Assembly: GCF_029633825.1 (NCBI RefSeq)
Contig: NZ_CP090640.1
Coordinates: 2,294,001-2,358,000, forward strand
Direction of reading: 5' to 3'
Source: Burkholderia contaminans
Lineage (GTDB): Bacteria > Pseudomonadota > Gammaproteobacteria > Burkholderiales > Burkholderiaceae
DNA length: 64,000 nt
Shown: positions 31,764-42,600 of the stretch, piece by piece
Layout of the letters: each line of letters opens with the position of its first letter
Position numbering within the stretch: the first letter of the stretch is position 1
Position numbers and translations under genes: made by a program
Notes under the pieces: generated by a model
Seen by the model: only the letters and a program-made list of their open reading frames with translations
The model's database searches: none
What the model was told of the DNA's origin: nothing

Positions 31764-32588
31764 TTACACGCCGATGCGACGGGCCGGTGCGCCGCCGATC
31801 TCGCGGGTGATTTTCGCGATGCATTCGTGCAGCGCGGGTACCACGTGTTCGTTGAGCCATTCGGGCGGGCACTGGTGCGACGCGCCTCCGCAATTCACCG
31901 AATAGCGCTGGCCCGACGGACCGACGAAACCGGCCGCGACGGCATTCAGGCCCTCGCGCCATTCGCCGATCGCGATCGCGTGGCCGTCGCGCATCGCATC
32001 GTCCAGCGCGGGGGTCAGGCGGGCGGACACATGCGGCCAGTCGTCGCCCGCCGTGGTGCGCAGCGACTCGAGCAGCAGGCGGCGTTCGTCGTCCTCGAGT
32101 GCGGCGAGGTACGCGCGGCCGACCGCGGTGCGCGCGATGTCCATCCGCGAGCCGATCTCGAGGCGCGTGACGAGCACGGCCGAGCGTGGACGGATCACGT
32201 CGATCGCGACCATGTCGAGCCGGTCGCGTACCGCGAGGTGCACGGACAGCGACGTGCGTTCGGCCAGCTCGATCATGAACGGCCGCGAACGCGCGCGGAT
32301 GTCGAAGTTGCGCAGGAAGCCGTGGCTCAGCTCGAGCACCGACGCGGTGAGCACGAAGCGCTCGCTGTCGGGCAACTGGAACAGGAAGCCGGCGCTGACG
32401 AGCGTCGCGGTGATGCGCGAAACGGTCGGCTTCGGGATGCCGGTCAGTTCGGTCAGCTCGCGGTTGCTGACGGGCGCGTCGGCCGCCGCGATGCGGCGCA
32501 GCACGGCAAGGCCGCGGGCGAGGGCGGTGATCTCGTCGGGCGACGATTCACGGTCCCGCGACGCGGGAGGGGTTACAGTTGTCGACAC
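31764..32588 (-). CDS. IclR-family transcriptional regulator
   Basis: A 274-residue regulator. The N-terminal winged helix-turn-helix (about 20-85) includes SNRELTELTGIPKPTVSRIT, and the C-terminal effector-binding domain (about 95-265) includes SLSVHLAVRDRLDMVAIDVI. The start is GTG with GAGAGAA upstream. IclR proteins usually control catabolic or efflux genes in response to small aromatic or organic acids. It could control the efflux operon downstream or the divergent copper-oxidase operon; the sequence does not decide. A short inverted repeat (CAATT...AATTG, 32621-32637) sits in its own promoter. Confidence 0.87.
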   Translation of the reverse strand: MSTTVTPPASRDRESSPDEITALARGLAVLRRIAAADAPVSNRELTELTGIPKPTVSRITATLVSAGFLFQLPDSERFVLTASVLELSHGFLRNFDIRARSRPFMIELAERTSLSVHLAVRDRLDMVAIDVIRPRSAVLVTRLEIGSRMDIARTAVGRAYLAALEDDERRLLLESLRTTAGDDWPHVSARLTPALDDAMRDGHAIAIGEWREGLNAVAAGFVGPSGQRYSVNCGGASHQCPPEWLNEHVVPALHECIAKITREIGGAPARRIGV

Positions 32589-32723
32589 GAGGGATTCTCT
32601 CTAATTCCGAAACTCGATTTCAATTTTGTTGGAATTGTAGGACTATTGTCAAAGGATGCATGTTCCGCTGGTGAACCGGTCATCGGATGATATTTTACGG
32701 GTTCACCCTTGGTTTATTAGGAA

Positions 32724-32741
32724 AACGCTCAACTGAGCGTT
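32724..32741. promoter_or_regulatory. 18-base palindrome, candidate operator
   Basis: AACGCTCA-AC-TGAGCGTT has perfect 8-base arms. With the inverted repeat at 32670-32707 just upstream, it lies between the IclR start and the candidate small-RNA promoter, so it could control either. Confidence 0.4.
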
Positions 32742-32774
32742 GCCAGAAAGTGCATGAATCGGTGCAAATACCGC

Positions 32775-32803
32775 TTGACTTGTCGGGCGGAAACGGAAAG
32801 AAT
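32775..32803 (+). promoter_or_regulatory. Candidate sigma-70 promoter for a small RNA
   Basis: TTGACT (32775-32780) is followed by 17 bases and AAGAAT (32798-32803). The -35 is near consensus and the spacing ideal; the -10 is weaker. It would start transcription near 32810, just before a strongly structured stretch. Confidence 0.45.
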
Positions 32804-32809
32804 GTCTCA

Positions 32810-32936
32810 CGTTTTCGAAACATCGTTTCAAGAGTTTAACCGGCAACGATGTTTCGCGCAGTCTCTCAGGTTCTAGCACGGCCCTCGGAATGGCTAGAAC
32901 TTTTTTAGCGCCACGGTCTCCGTGGCGCTTTTTTTT
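32810..32936 (+). ncRNA. Candidate structured small RNA with tandem terminators
   Basis: Three hairpins follow the putative promoter. The first is a perfect 12-bp stem CGAAACATCGTT / AACGATGTTTCG (32816-32827, 32845-32856). The second is an 8-bp stem GTTCTAGC / GCTAGAAC (32870-32877, 32893-32900) ending in six T. The third is a 10-bp stem AGCGCCACGG / CCGTGGCGCT (32907-32916, 32920-32929) ending in eight T. No open reading frame of note fits inside. It resembles an independent sRNA of about 97 or 127 bases; identity unknown. Confidence 0.5.
32907..32936 (+). terminator. Strong Rho-independent terminator
   Basis: A 10-bp stem AGCGCCACGG / CCGTGGCGCT with a three-base loop and eight T at 32929-32936. 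The orientation is + strand: on the minus strand the hairpin would be followed by A, not U. Confidence 0.85.
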
Positions 32937-33205
32937 GCCCGTTTTCCGGCGACCGCCCGGTTTGCCGCGATCGAAAGCCCGCCGCTTCGTTGCATCGGGG
33001 CCGGCACCGCTTGCCGCGTCCTGCACGATCCACCGCCTGCCCCCGCGATTTTAATTAATTTCTGCTATCGGGAAAATTCCGGCAATACGTCGCCGGTCGA
33101 CGGTCGTCGTGCGCGTTGCATCGGCCCCCTCCCGTGCCCGGGCGAGTCTGCCCGAACGTCGCACGTCCATCCGTGCGGAGCATGTTGCCCCTGCGGGTGC
33201 CGGAG

Positions 33206-33229
33206 CCCCCCTATGCAAAAGTAGGGGGG
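33206..33229. promoter_or_regulatory. Inverted repeat upstream of the copper-oxidase operon, candidate activator site
   Basis: CCCCCCTA-TGCAAAAG-TAGGGGGG has perfect 8-base arms 135-158 bases before the first oxidase gene. The spacing of arms would suit a dimeric NarL-type regulator, and two such regulators are encoded downstream. The binding protein is inferred, not shown. Confidence 0.4.
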
Positions 33230-33363
33230 TGACCCATCCCGGCCGGACGCGCACATCTGCAGAATCCAGATACGGGCCGATGCGAAGACTTCGCCGGCCC
33301 GCGTCCGCAGCACAGCATGACGCCCAGCCCGTATCGCTGGTTGACCCCTTGGATGGAGGTCAT

Positions 33364-34947
33364 ATGTTCAGTACCCGCGCGTGTTGCAGCAGTGTGGCGG
33401 CACTGTTGCTCCTGATGTGCGCCGTTCCCTCGTTCGCCCAGTCGTTCCGGGTCCAGTGCCCGTTCACCACGCCGTCGCACCCGACCGCGCTGGCGCCCGG
33501 TGTCGGCGAACCCGCTTACACGAAGCCGACCTATACCGGCCAGAATTCCACGTCGACCGGCGCGGTGAACGGCGCGATCAAGTGCCAGCAGATCTCGGGC
33601 GGCGACGGCTACGCGACGATGGCCAACGGCGTGCAGACCTACCTGTTCGCGTTCGGCCCGCTGTCCGGGCTCGCGGACGTGAAGGCCGGGCTGCCGGGCA
33701 CGGAGCTCGCGTCGGTGTTCAACACCGTCGGCGACCCCAGGACGGACCCGACCTACAACGGCGCGGTCGGCCTCGCGCCCGATCCGGATGCCGGCGGCGC
33801 GCTGACCGGCCACGTCGATCCGCGCCCGATCATGGACATCGGCGTGATGAACGGCAACCAGCCCGCGCCGATGATGGCGATCGACGAGGACGACGAGTTC
33901 TTCCTCACGCTCACGAACGTCGGGATGATCATGCGCCCGGACCTGTTCGAGAAGCATACGGTGCACTTCCACGGCTATCCGAACGCGTCGTCGTTCTATG
34001 ACGGCGTGCCGGACGCGTCGGTCGCGATCAACATCGGCGCGAGCTTCACGTACTACTATCTCGCGCCGGATGCGGGCACCTATTTCTGGCATTGCCACAT
34101 CACGCCACCGGAGCACCTGCAGATGGGCATGGTCGGCCAGATCTACGTGCGGCCGCGCCAGGACCGGGTGCCGAAGGGCGTGTCGCTGTACGAGGCGCTG
34201 GTGACGCAGCAGTCGGACCTGCGCACGCGCTGCGGCAACGACATCCTGTGCTCGACGCCGCTGCCGCCGCAGAACAACGGCCTCGTGCGGGCGGCCAACG
34301 CCAACATTCCGGCGACCACGCCCGAGACGCTGTCGCTCTACGCGTACAACGACGGCGACGGCTCGACCGCGTACGACGTCGAGTATCCGATCCAGATCCA
34401 TGGCTTCGATCCGAACTTCCACTTCGTCGGCATGACGTTCAATCCCGAGCCGTTCACCGACATGAAGGACAAGTTCTTCCTGCTGAACGGCCGCAGCTAT
34501 CCGGACACGGTGACCGCAGGGGCGATGTCGACGCCCGCGTCCGACAGTGCGATGCATCCGTCGCAACCGCTGCCGACGCTGGTCAACATTCCGGCCGGCG
34601 GCCGCGCGCTGTTGCGGATCTCGGATCTCGACGTGACCGAATACCAGACGCTGGCGTCGCTCGGCATCCCGATGCACGTGATCGCGCTCAATGCCCGCAT
34701 GTTGCGCGACATGGCCGGCAACAACATGGCCTACGACACGAACTCGATCACGCTCGGAGGCGGCGAGTCGCTCGACCTGATTCTCGACGCGAGCGACAAG
34801 ACGAAGTACCACTCGGGCCAGATTTTCTATCTGTACACGCCGAACCTCGATCACCTGTCGAACGATCAGGAGAACTTCGGCGGCCTGATGACCGAGGTCC
34901 ACATCTGCAGCGCCGTGGACCCGGTCACGAAGCATTGCACTCTTTGA
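33364..34947 (+). CDS. Secreted multicopper oxidase with complete type-1 copper motif
   Basis: A 527-residue exported oxidase. A signal peptide ends near PSFAQSF. The trinuclear-site motif HFHG is at H201-G204, and the blue-copper motif HCHITPPEHLQMGM at 243-256 supplies H243, C244, H245, H251 and methionines. A later cupredoxin-like domain (about 340-515) has PIQIHGFDPNFHFVG but no further HCH. GGAGGT precedes the ATG; an upstream open stretch is intergenic. It is the first gene of a long co-directional cluster with two related proteins. Laccase-like or metal-oxidase activity is inferred. Confidence 0.82.
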   Translation: MFSTRACCSSVAALLLLMCAVPSFAQSFRVQCPFTTPSHPTALAPGVGEPAYTKPTYTGQNSTSTGAVNGAIKCQQISGGDGYATMANGVQTYLFAFGPLSGLADVKAGLPGTELASVFNTVGDPRTDPTYNGAVGLAPDPDAGGALTGHVDPRPIMDIGVMNGNQPAPMMAIDEDDEFFLTLTNVGMIMRPDLFEKHTVHFHGYPNASSFYDGVPDASVAINIGASFTYYYLAPDAGTYFWHCHITPPEHLQMGMVGQIYVRPRQDRVPKGVSLYEALVTQQSDLRTRCGNDILCSTPLPPQNNGLVRAANANIPATTPETLSLYAYNDGDGSTAYDVEYPIQIHGFDPNFHFVGMTFNPEPFTDMKDKFFLLNGRSYPDTVTAGAMSTPASDSAMHPSQPLPTLVNIPAGGRALLRISDLDVTEYQTLASLGIPMHVIALNARMLRDMAGNNMAYDTNSITLGGGESLDLILDASDKTKYHSGQIFYLYTPNLDHLSNDQENFGGLMTEVHICSAVDPVTKHCTL

Positions 34948-35014
34948 TGACCAGGGGCCGCCCGCATCATCGGGCGGGCCCCGGCCGGGAAGTCCTGCCC
35001 TGAGGAGAAAAGCC

Positions 35015-36664
35015 GTGGGACACATCACTCATCATGCCTGGACCGCGACGCTCGCCCGTCTCGGACGGCTCGCACGCGTCGGTGTCGCGACGCTCGCCGC
35101 GTTGCTGTCGGTGCACGCGCACGCCGCCGCGCCGGGCATCACCGGCAAGGTCTTCAACCTCACGGCCCAGGAAGCGCGCATCACCCAGCCGGACGGCACG
35201 AGCGTCTATTCGTGGGGCTACGGCTGCGCGGCGACCAGCGCGACGCCGCTCGTCTTCTCGCCGTCGACGATTACCGGCGCGACCTGTCCGACGATGCAGA
35301 TTCCGGGCCCGACGCTGATCGTCAGGCAGGGCGACATCATCACCGTGACCCTGACCAACAACCTGCCGGCGGCGGCCGGCAACACGTCGATGCTGTTTCC
35401 CGGCTTCGTCGTGTGCACGGGCACCCTGAGCCCGGACGGCAAGACCTGCACCGGCACCTCCGGCGTGGCGGGGCTGCTGGCGCAGGAAGCGCAGCACGGC
35501 GCGACGGTCACCTACACGTTCGTCGCGGCGACGCCCGGCACGCATACGTACTACAGCGGCACGCAGGGCGACCTGCAGATCGAGATGGGGCTGTACGGCG
35601 CGATCATCGTGCTGCCGAACACGGCAGCCAACACGGCGGGCTGCATGGCGCTGCCGGATTCGGGCAGGCCGTTCGGCCAGCGCGATTTCCGCAACGCAGT
35701 GGCGGCATTCGACAACAGCGCCGCCTGCTATGACCGTGAGTATCTTTTTCAGTTCTCCGAAATGGATCCGCGCATCCATCAGCAGGCGGAGCAGCAGGTC
35801 GCGGCCAATACGTCGTGCACGAAGCCGACCGGCTGCATGACGGTCGAGACCGAGCCTTATCACCCGGCGTATTTCATGGTCAACGGCCGCTCGATGCCGG
35901 ACGACATGGATCCGAACTACGCGCCGCAGTACCCGCACCAGCCGTACAACGGCAACCCGCACATGCATCCGGGCGAACTGGTGCTGCTGCGGATCATCGG
36001 CACCGGCCGCTGGCAGCATCCGTTCCACGAGCACGGCAATCACGTGCGCGTGCTCGCGCGCGACGGCAACCTGTTGCTCAGCCCGGTCGACCCGAGCCAC
36101 CCGGCGAACCCGCGGCTGCCGGCCGGCCCGCTGCTGTTCACGACCACCACGACGCCGGGCACCACCCTCGACGGGATCTTCTACTGGACCGGCAAGGGCC
36201 TGAACTGGGACGTCTACGCGCACTACCCGGGCGACGGCTCGGTGTGCGTGCCTGACGCGAACGGCTACTACACGACGGCGTCGAACCCGCCGGCGCCGCG
36301 CAGCGCGCCGAACTACTACGAGTGGTGCCAGGACCACGGCAAGGCGCTCGAGAAGGCGCCGTTCGGCAAGGTCGCCAGCGGCGGGCCGGTCACGTTGCCG
36401 GACTCGAACATCCTGACGAACGGTTTCTGGTATGGCGGCAGTCCGTATCTCGGGCCGGACGCGACCGTGCGTGCGACGGCGCCGACCGGCACGTCGCCGC
36501 CCAGCAACACGATCCTGAACCCGCCGGCGACGGAAGCAGGCTTCGCGTTCATGTGGCACTCGCATAACGAGCGCGAGATCACGACGAACAACATCTTCCC
36601 GGGCGGAATGATGATGATGATGCTCGTTGATCCTCCGGTATTTCCGATCGACGAATCCAATTAG
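35015..36664 (+). CDS. Secreted multicopper-oxidase-like protein lacking the type-1 cysteine
   Basis: A 549-residue exported three-cupredoxin-like protein (GTG start, GAGGAG upstream, signal peptide ending near VHAHAAA). Domain 1 begins FNLTAQEARI and PGPTLIVRQGD but has no HWHG/HFHG. The C-terminal copper motifs are HPFHEHGNH (H335-H343) and MWHSHNERE (H515-H517). The central residue of the second motif is serine where type-1 copper proteins have cysteine. A methionine run (GGMMMMMLV) ends the protein. It may bind copper at a type-2/3 site only or be structural. It resembles the N-terminus of the next, giant protein. Confidence 0.75.
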   Translation: MGHITHHAWTATLARLGRLARVGVATLAALLSVHAHAAAPGITGKVFNLTAQEARITQPDGTSVYSWGYGCAATSATPLVFSPSTITGATCPTMQIPGPTLIVRQGDIITVTLTNNLPAAAGNTSMLFPGFVVCTGTLSPDGKTCTGTSGVAGLLAQEAQHGATVTYTFVAATPGTHTYYSGTQGDLQIEMGLYGAIIVLPNTAANTAGCMALPDSGRPFGQRDFRNAVAAFDNSAACYDREYLFQFSEMDPRIHQQAEQQVAANTSCTKPTGCMTVETEPYHPAYFMVNGRSMPDDMDPNYAPQYPHQPYNGNPHMHPGELVLLRIIGTGRWQHPFHEHGNHVRVLARDGNLLLSPVDPSHPANPRLPAGPLLFTTTTTPGTTLDGIFYWTGKGLNWDVYAHYPGDGSVCVPDANGYYTTASNPPAPRSAPNYYEWCQDHGKALEKAPFGKVASGGPVTLPDSNILTNGFWYGGSPYLGPDATVRATAPTGTSPPSNTILNPPATEAGFAFMWHSHNEREITTNNIFPGGMMMMMLVDPPVFPIDESN

Positions 36665-36681
36665 GGGTGGGGAGAAAGACG

Positions 36682-39600
36682 ATGAGATCCACCAAGCTCA
36701 CGGCGACGCTCCTTGATCTGTTCAAGGCGGGGGTCGCGGCATCCATCTTGCTGACGGCAGGCGAAGCCTGTTTCGCGCAAGCGGTCGTCAATCTGACGGC
36801 GAAGGCGTCCACGGCGATGATGCCGGACGGGCAGGCCGTGCCGATGTGGGGCTACAGCTGCACGCCGGCTGCCGTGGCGACGGTGCCGGCCGCGAATGCG
36901 ACCTGCGCGGCGGCGAATCCGGCCGCCGGCGCGAACTGGTCGCCGGTGGTCGTCACCGTGCCGGCCGGGCAGCTGCAGATCAACCTGACGAACAACCTGC
37001 CTGCGCCCGTGCCGACCTCGCTCGTCATCGTCGGCCAGCTGGGCGGCGGTCTGGGCGACAAGCCGACGACCACGCCGAGCCCGGTCCATCCGACGCAGAC
37101 GGCCACGAGCTGGCCGACCGTCACGGCGACCTCGACCGCGCCGATGGCATCGTTCGTGCCGCCCGCACAGGGGCCGCGCGTGCAGTCGTTCGGGACCGAG
37201 GTGGCGCCGTCGACCGATCCGAAATCGCACACGACGCTCACGTGGACCAATCTCAAGCCCGGCACGTACCTGCTCGAGTCGGGCACGCACCCGTCGATCC
37301 AGGGGCCGATGGGCCTCTACGGGGTGCTGGTGGTGAAGAGCCCGAGCGTCCCCAGCTCGACGTGCGCATCGACGAAACAGGCCTATCCGAATTCGGTGTC
37401 CTGCTATGACGCCGACGTGCCGCTCGTGATGAGCGAGATCGATCCGGTGCAGAACGCCGCCGTTGCCGCAGCCGTGGCGACCAAGGGCTTCAGCGAAACC
37501 GCCGCGTGGTCGGGCCAGCCCGGCGGCTGCGGCGACTCGAAGTCGGTCACGTTCGGCACCTGCTATCCGCCGGTGGTGAACTACGATCCGCGCTACTACC
37601 TGATCAACGGCGTGGCCTTCGATCGCACCAACCCGAACGCGTCGGCCTTCCCGCCGAGCGCGACGGTGCCGCCGTCGACCGGGCAGGTGCTCGTGCGCCT
37701 GGTGAATGCCGGGCTGCGCATGCACGTTCCGGCCGTGGTCGGCGCGCAAACGGGCAATCCGTCCGTTCCCGGCTTCACGCTGATCGCCGAGGACGGCAAC
37801 GTGATTCCCGGCGCCGCGCGCATCCAGAATGCCGTGTTCATGGCGGCCGGCAAGACCTACGACCTGATGCTGAACGCGCCGGCCGCGGGGGCGATGCCGG
37901 TGTACGACCGGCAGTTGAGCCTGTCGACCAACAACATGCGCGATGGCGGGATGCAAGGCTACATCGCGGTGAACAACGCCCAACCGTCGGCGACCGCCGG
38001 CATCGGCGAAACGCCGACCGCCGCGGGCGCGAACTACTACTTCGTGCCGGGCACGACGCTGAGCGTGTCGGATCCGGCCAAGGGCGTGATCGCGAACGAC
38101 TCCGGCGTGTACGGCGTGAAGGTCCAGACACCGCCCGCGAGCGGCACGCTCACGTTGAACACGGACGGTACGTTCACGTATCTGTCGAGCAGCACGGCGA
38201 ACGACAGCTTCGTCTATCAATCGACCAACGGCACGCCGCCGGTCACGGCGAAGGTGACGTTGACCGCCTGCACCACGAGCAACAAGTGCCTGTCGGTCCC
38301 GACGGCCGGCAATGCGAGTTTCGCGAGCAACATCGCGTCGCAGATCCAGGTCGGCGCGCCCGGCGTGCTCGCCAGCGCGAGCGATCCGGCCGGGTTGCCG
38401 CTCACCGCGCAAATCGTCGCGTCGAGCGCGACGAACGGCACCGTGACGCTGAATCCGGACGGCTCGTTTACCGCGGTGCCGACGACGCCGCGGGTCGGCA
38501 GCGGTGCGGCCGCGCAGACGATGACGTTCCAGTACAAGGTCACCAACACGCAGATGCAGACGAGCGCGAATGCAGGGACGGTGACCGTGACGTTCAATCC
38601 CGGCAGCGGGCTGGTCGTGAACGTGATGGACGCGCCGAGCATGGCGCCGGATGCGACCGCGCCGAACAAGGCGGTCAAGCTCACCGACTATCGCTGGATC
38701 ATCGAGGAAGACCGCACGATGCAGATCGATCCGGCCTGCCAGGTGAATTCCGCGACGGGAAGGCCGGCGAACTGCCCGCCGCTGCCGGTCCCGAGCCTCG
38801 GCACGAACTTCCATACGAGCTACATGCCGGTGGTGGCGTCGGGCTGCGTCGGCCCCGTCGCATGTGAATCCGGGCAAACCGTGTACGACCCGGTGTCCAA
38901 CACGCACCTGCCGACCGTGTGCGACGTCGGCAACGGCGCGTGCCGCACGGGCACGAACGTATCGCAACAGACGCCGGTCGATCCGAAGTACGTGGCGCTC
39001 GATCCGGCCAAGCACTACTACATCTCGATCCTGCCCGGCGACGCCGGCAACACGTTCACGAACGGCGGCGGCGTGTCGCCCGACGGCAAGCGGCAATTCA
39101 GCATCGCGCTCGACTGCCCGTCGGGCCCGAGCGGCGCGGACTTCGCGCCGGGCACCGGCAAGTGCGGCCACAGCATGGGCGGCTCGCCGATCGCGCCCGC
39201 GCAGATCGCGGCGGCGAAGGCCGGACAGACCGGTGCGGGACAGGCCGGACAGCTCAACGTGCTGCTGACGGAAACGCCGTACCAGACCGCGAAGCTGTCG
39301 GTGTTCGTGTTCGAGGACGACGCGCCGCTGAACGGCGAAGTGGACGTCAGCGGCGGGTCCGACGGATTCGGCACCGCGCGCGAGCCGGGCCTCGGCGGAT
39401 TCGAGATCAAGCTCTGGGACGATGCGGGCGGCACCGGCGACCCGACCGGACAGATGACCTACGACATGTTCAACATGCCGCTGTCGAATTCGCTGCAGGG
39501 CACCATCGATCCGCTCACCGGGCTCAATGCGTGCCCGATCTCGACGGCGACCGACGGCCTGGTCGGCATGATTCCGACCTGCCCGAAATACGAATCGGAC

Positions 39601-42600
39601 GGCAAGACGCTGTCGCCGCTCGTCGGCCAGGCCATCATCGCCAACCTGATGCCGGGCCGCTACGGCGTGATCGCGACGCCGGCGGCCGACCGGATCGGCC
39701 GCGGCGAGGAATGGCTGCAGACCAACACGCTCGACGGACAGAAGGCGCACGACGCGTTCATCAAGGTCGGCGGCCCCGCTTACTTCCAGGAGTTCGGGCC
39801 GGCCGGCTACCACGTGTCGATCGGCTTCGCGAATCCGAAGATCATCAACGCGCGCAGGACCAACGCGGCCAAGACCGGGATTTGCGACACCGGCCCGTGC
39901 CCGAACACGCTCACGGGCCGCGTGACGAACCTGCACTACAGCCGCCCGCCGAACGAGAACCTGTACAGCAGCGGTTCGCGCGATTCGCTGGCGTTCTCGC
40001 AATGCTATGTGAGCGTCGGCGATCCGGACAGCGAGGACTACGGCTTCACGAAATGCGACAGCCAGGGCCGGTTCACGATCAGCGGGCTGCCGAGCGGCAC
40101 GACGCGCATCACCGTGTTCGATCAGTGGAACGACCAGATCGTCGACGGGCTGGCCAAGGCGGTCCAGTTGCCCGCGGCCAACGGGAGCACGACGGTCGAC
40201 GTCGGCGACCTGGCGGTGCTGCAGTGGCATACGAACCTCTATACGCGGACCTTCATCGACCTGCACGGCGACGGCGTCTCGCATCCGGACGACCCCGGCA
40301 TCGCGCTGGCGTCGGTCAACATGCGGTTCCGCGACGGCAGCTTCTCGAACTTCAATGCGACCGACGGCAATGGCTACGCGCCGTTCAACGAAGTGTTTCC
40401 GCTGTTCAACTGGTATGTGGTCGACGACGACCTGACGCGCTTCAAGCCGACCGGCACGCACGTGGTGTACGACGCGGGCGGCCCGGTGGACGGCACCAAC
40501 TCTGCCGGCAGCGGGCACTCGACGGTGGCCGCGAACTTCGCGAACACGACAGAAACCGTGCCGCTGCCGTCGAACCTGCATGTGCCGGGCGCCCGGTATT
40601 GCGCGGACGCGGATTGCGCGTCGACCGGCAGCGGTTCGACCGGGCGGGTCGATCCGCCCTGGGTGACCACGGAGGCATGGCAGGGCTTCTCCGGCCAGAA
40701 CTCGTTCATCGAGTACGGCAAGACGCCGTTCGCGAAGGGCGAGAACGGCGGGATACGCGGCGAGGTGATCTACGCGTCGACGCGGCCGTTCGACGATCCG
40801 ACGCTGCTGATCCACACGAAGTGGACCCCCAACGTGCCGAACGTCACGGTCAACCTGTACCAGGAGGGCACGGCCACGGACGGCACGACCAACCTGACGC
40901 TGGTGGACACGACCAAGACGGCGAGCTGGGACGACTGGGCGCAGGGCTTCCGCGCGGACGGCGTGACGCCGAACATGAACTGCCCGGGCCAGGATCCGAA
41001 CGACCCGTTCTACTTCACGCTGAAGAACAGCACCAACTGGCTCGATCCGCAGCATCGCCAGCTGCCCGCGAACGCGCAGTACAAGTGCTACGACGGCATG
41101 CATGCGTTCAACCAGATCCAGCCGGCGCCGTATGACGGGATGTACAAGTTCCCGAGCGTGACCGCGACGGATGCGAACGGCAAGCCGGTCGCGTCGAACT
41201 GCACGATCTGTGTCGGGAAGAACCCCGTCGACGGCACGCCGATGCTGCCTGCCGGCAAGTACGTGGTCGAGATCATCGTGCCGCCGGGCTACGAACTGGT
41301 GAAGGAGGAAGACAAGAACATCCTGATCGGCGACAACTACATCGCGCCCGTGACGCAGCAGTTCGCCGGCATCGGCGCGGTCTTCATCCTGCCCGACCAG
41401 GCCGCGGTGAATTCGACGTACAACAAGAACAACCCGCAGAACCCGACCACGAACCTCGGTTCGACGCCGCATGCCGAAGGCGACACCGGCAGCGTCGAGC
41501 GGTTCTGGCCGTGCGTCGGCGAGTTGCGCATCGTGCCGGACTACATCAGCCTGTTCCCGGGATCGAAGGAAGTCGCACCGTTCGCGGGCGCTTCCCGGCA
41601 TCTGTGCGATCGCAAGGAGGTGATGCTCACCGACGAGGAATCGGTGCTCGCGAAGTTCTGGATTTTCAGCTCGACGCACGTCGCGGCGCACTACACGGGC
41701 TTCATGCTCGACGACTTCTCGTCGGAGTTCGACCCGTATTCGCCGCAGTTCGGCGAGAAGTTCGCAGTGCCGAACGTGCCGATCTCGTTCAAGGATTTCT
41801 CCGGCAACGAAACCTCGCGCACCTATACGGATCAATGGGGCATCTACAACGGACTGACGTTCTCGACCTGGGAAGTGAACCCGCCGAACCCGACCGGTTA
41901 TGCGCCGACGATGATGGTCGCCTGCATGAACGATCCTGGCCCGATCCCCGATCCGCAGCACCCCGGCAAGACGATTGCCGATCCGCTGTACAACCCGGCA
42001 TACAGCCAGTTCTGTTACGAGATTCCGTTCATGCCCGGACAGACGCAGTACATGGATACGCCGGTGGTGCCGGTGCAGTCCTTCGCGGACGGCTATAACC
42101 AGCCCGACTGCGCGTATCCGGATGCGACGCCGGCGATCTCGAGCGTGACCGGCGATGCGATCGGCGCCGGCGCGGGCCCGTGGGTCAGCGCGCCCGGCAG
42201 GCAACTGACGATCAATGCGCTGGGCGACCAGCAGGTGGTGAACCACGCGTATACGGGGCCGAGCCAGACCGCGGCGCCGTTCAACCAGAAGTTCATCACG
42301 CGCCACTACGGCTTCGGCGCGTCGCAGGGTAACGGCTCGGTCACGATCGCGGGCGTCACTGCGCCGGTCGTGTCGTGGAGCGACTCGAAGATCGTGGTGC
42401 TCGCACCGGACCTGAGCCTTCCGTCGCTCCCGTCGCTGAAGGTGCCGTCGACCTGCACGATCCAGCAGATGGGCGCACCCGCGACGCAGTGCGGCGAGCT
42501 CGTGATCACGGCCGGCAACGGCAAGCGGTCGATCGACGCGGTCACGGTGACGATCGGCGGCAAGGCGCCGACCTACGTGAGCGGCGAGAACGGCGCGAGC

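Larger units (their letters stand above)
32589..33363. other. Long structured divergent intergenic region
   Basis: This 775-base gap separates the IclR gene from the copper-oxidase cluster. It holds an inverted repeat GGTGAACC/GGTTCACC (32670-32677, 32700-32707), a near-perfect 18-base palindrome (32724-32741), a candidate small RNA with tandem terminators (32810-32936), an AT-rich patch (33047-33090) and an eight-base inverted repeat (33206-33229) that could be an activator site. No protein-coding gene is evident. Confidence 0.7.

Noticed and set aside
32857..32880. Resemblance of the GTCTCTCAGG stretch to the end of a glycine riboswitch aptamer
   Set aside because: The rest of the aptamer consensus is absent, and the next element is a terminator rather than a glycine-related gene.
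33109..33363. Upstream extension of the first multicopper oxidase frame
   Set aside because: A signal peptide begins at the ATG at 33364 behind GGAGGT; the extension crosses a dyad-containing intergenic stretch.
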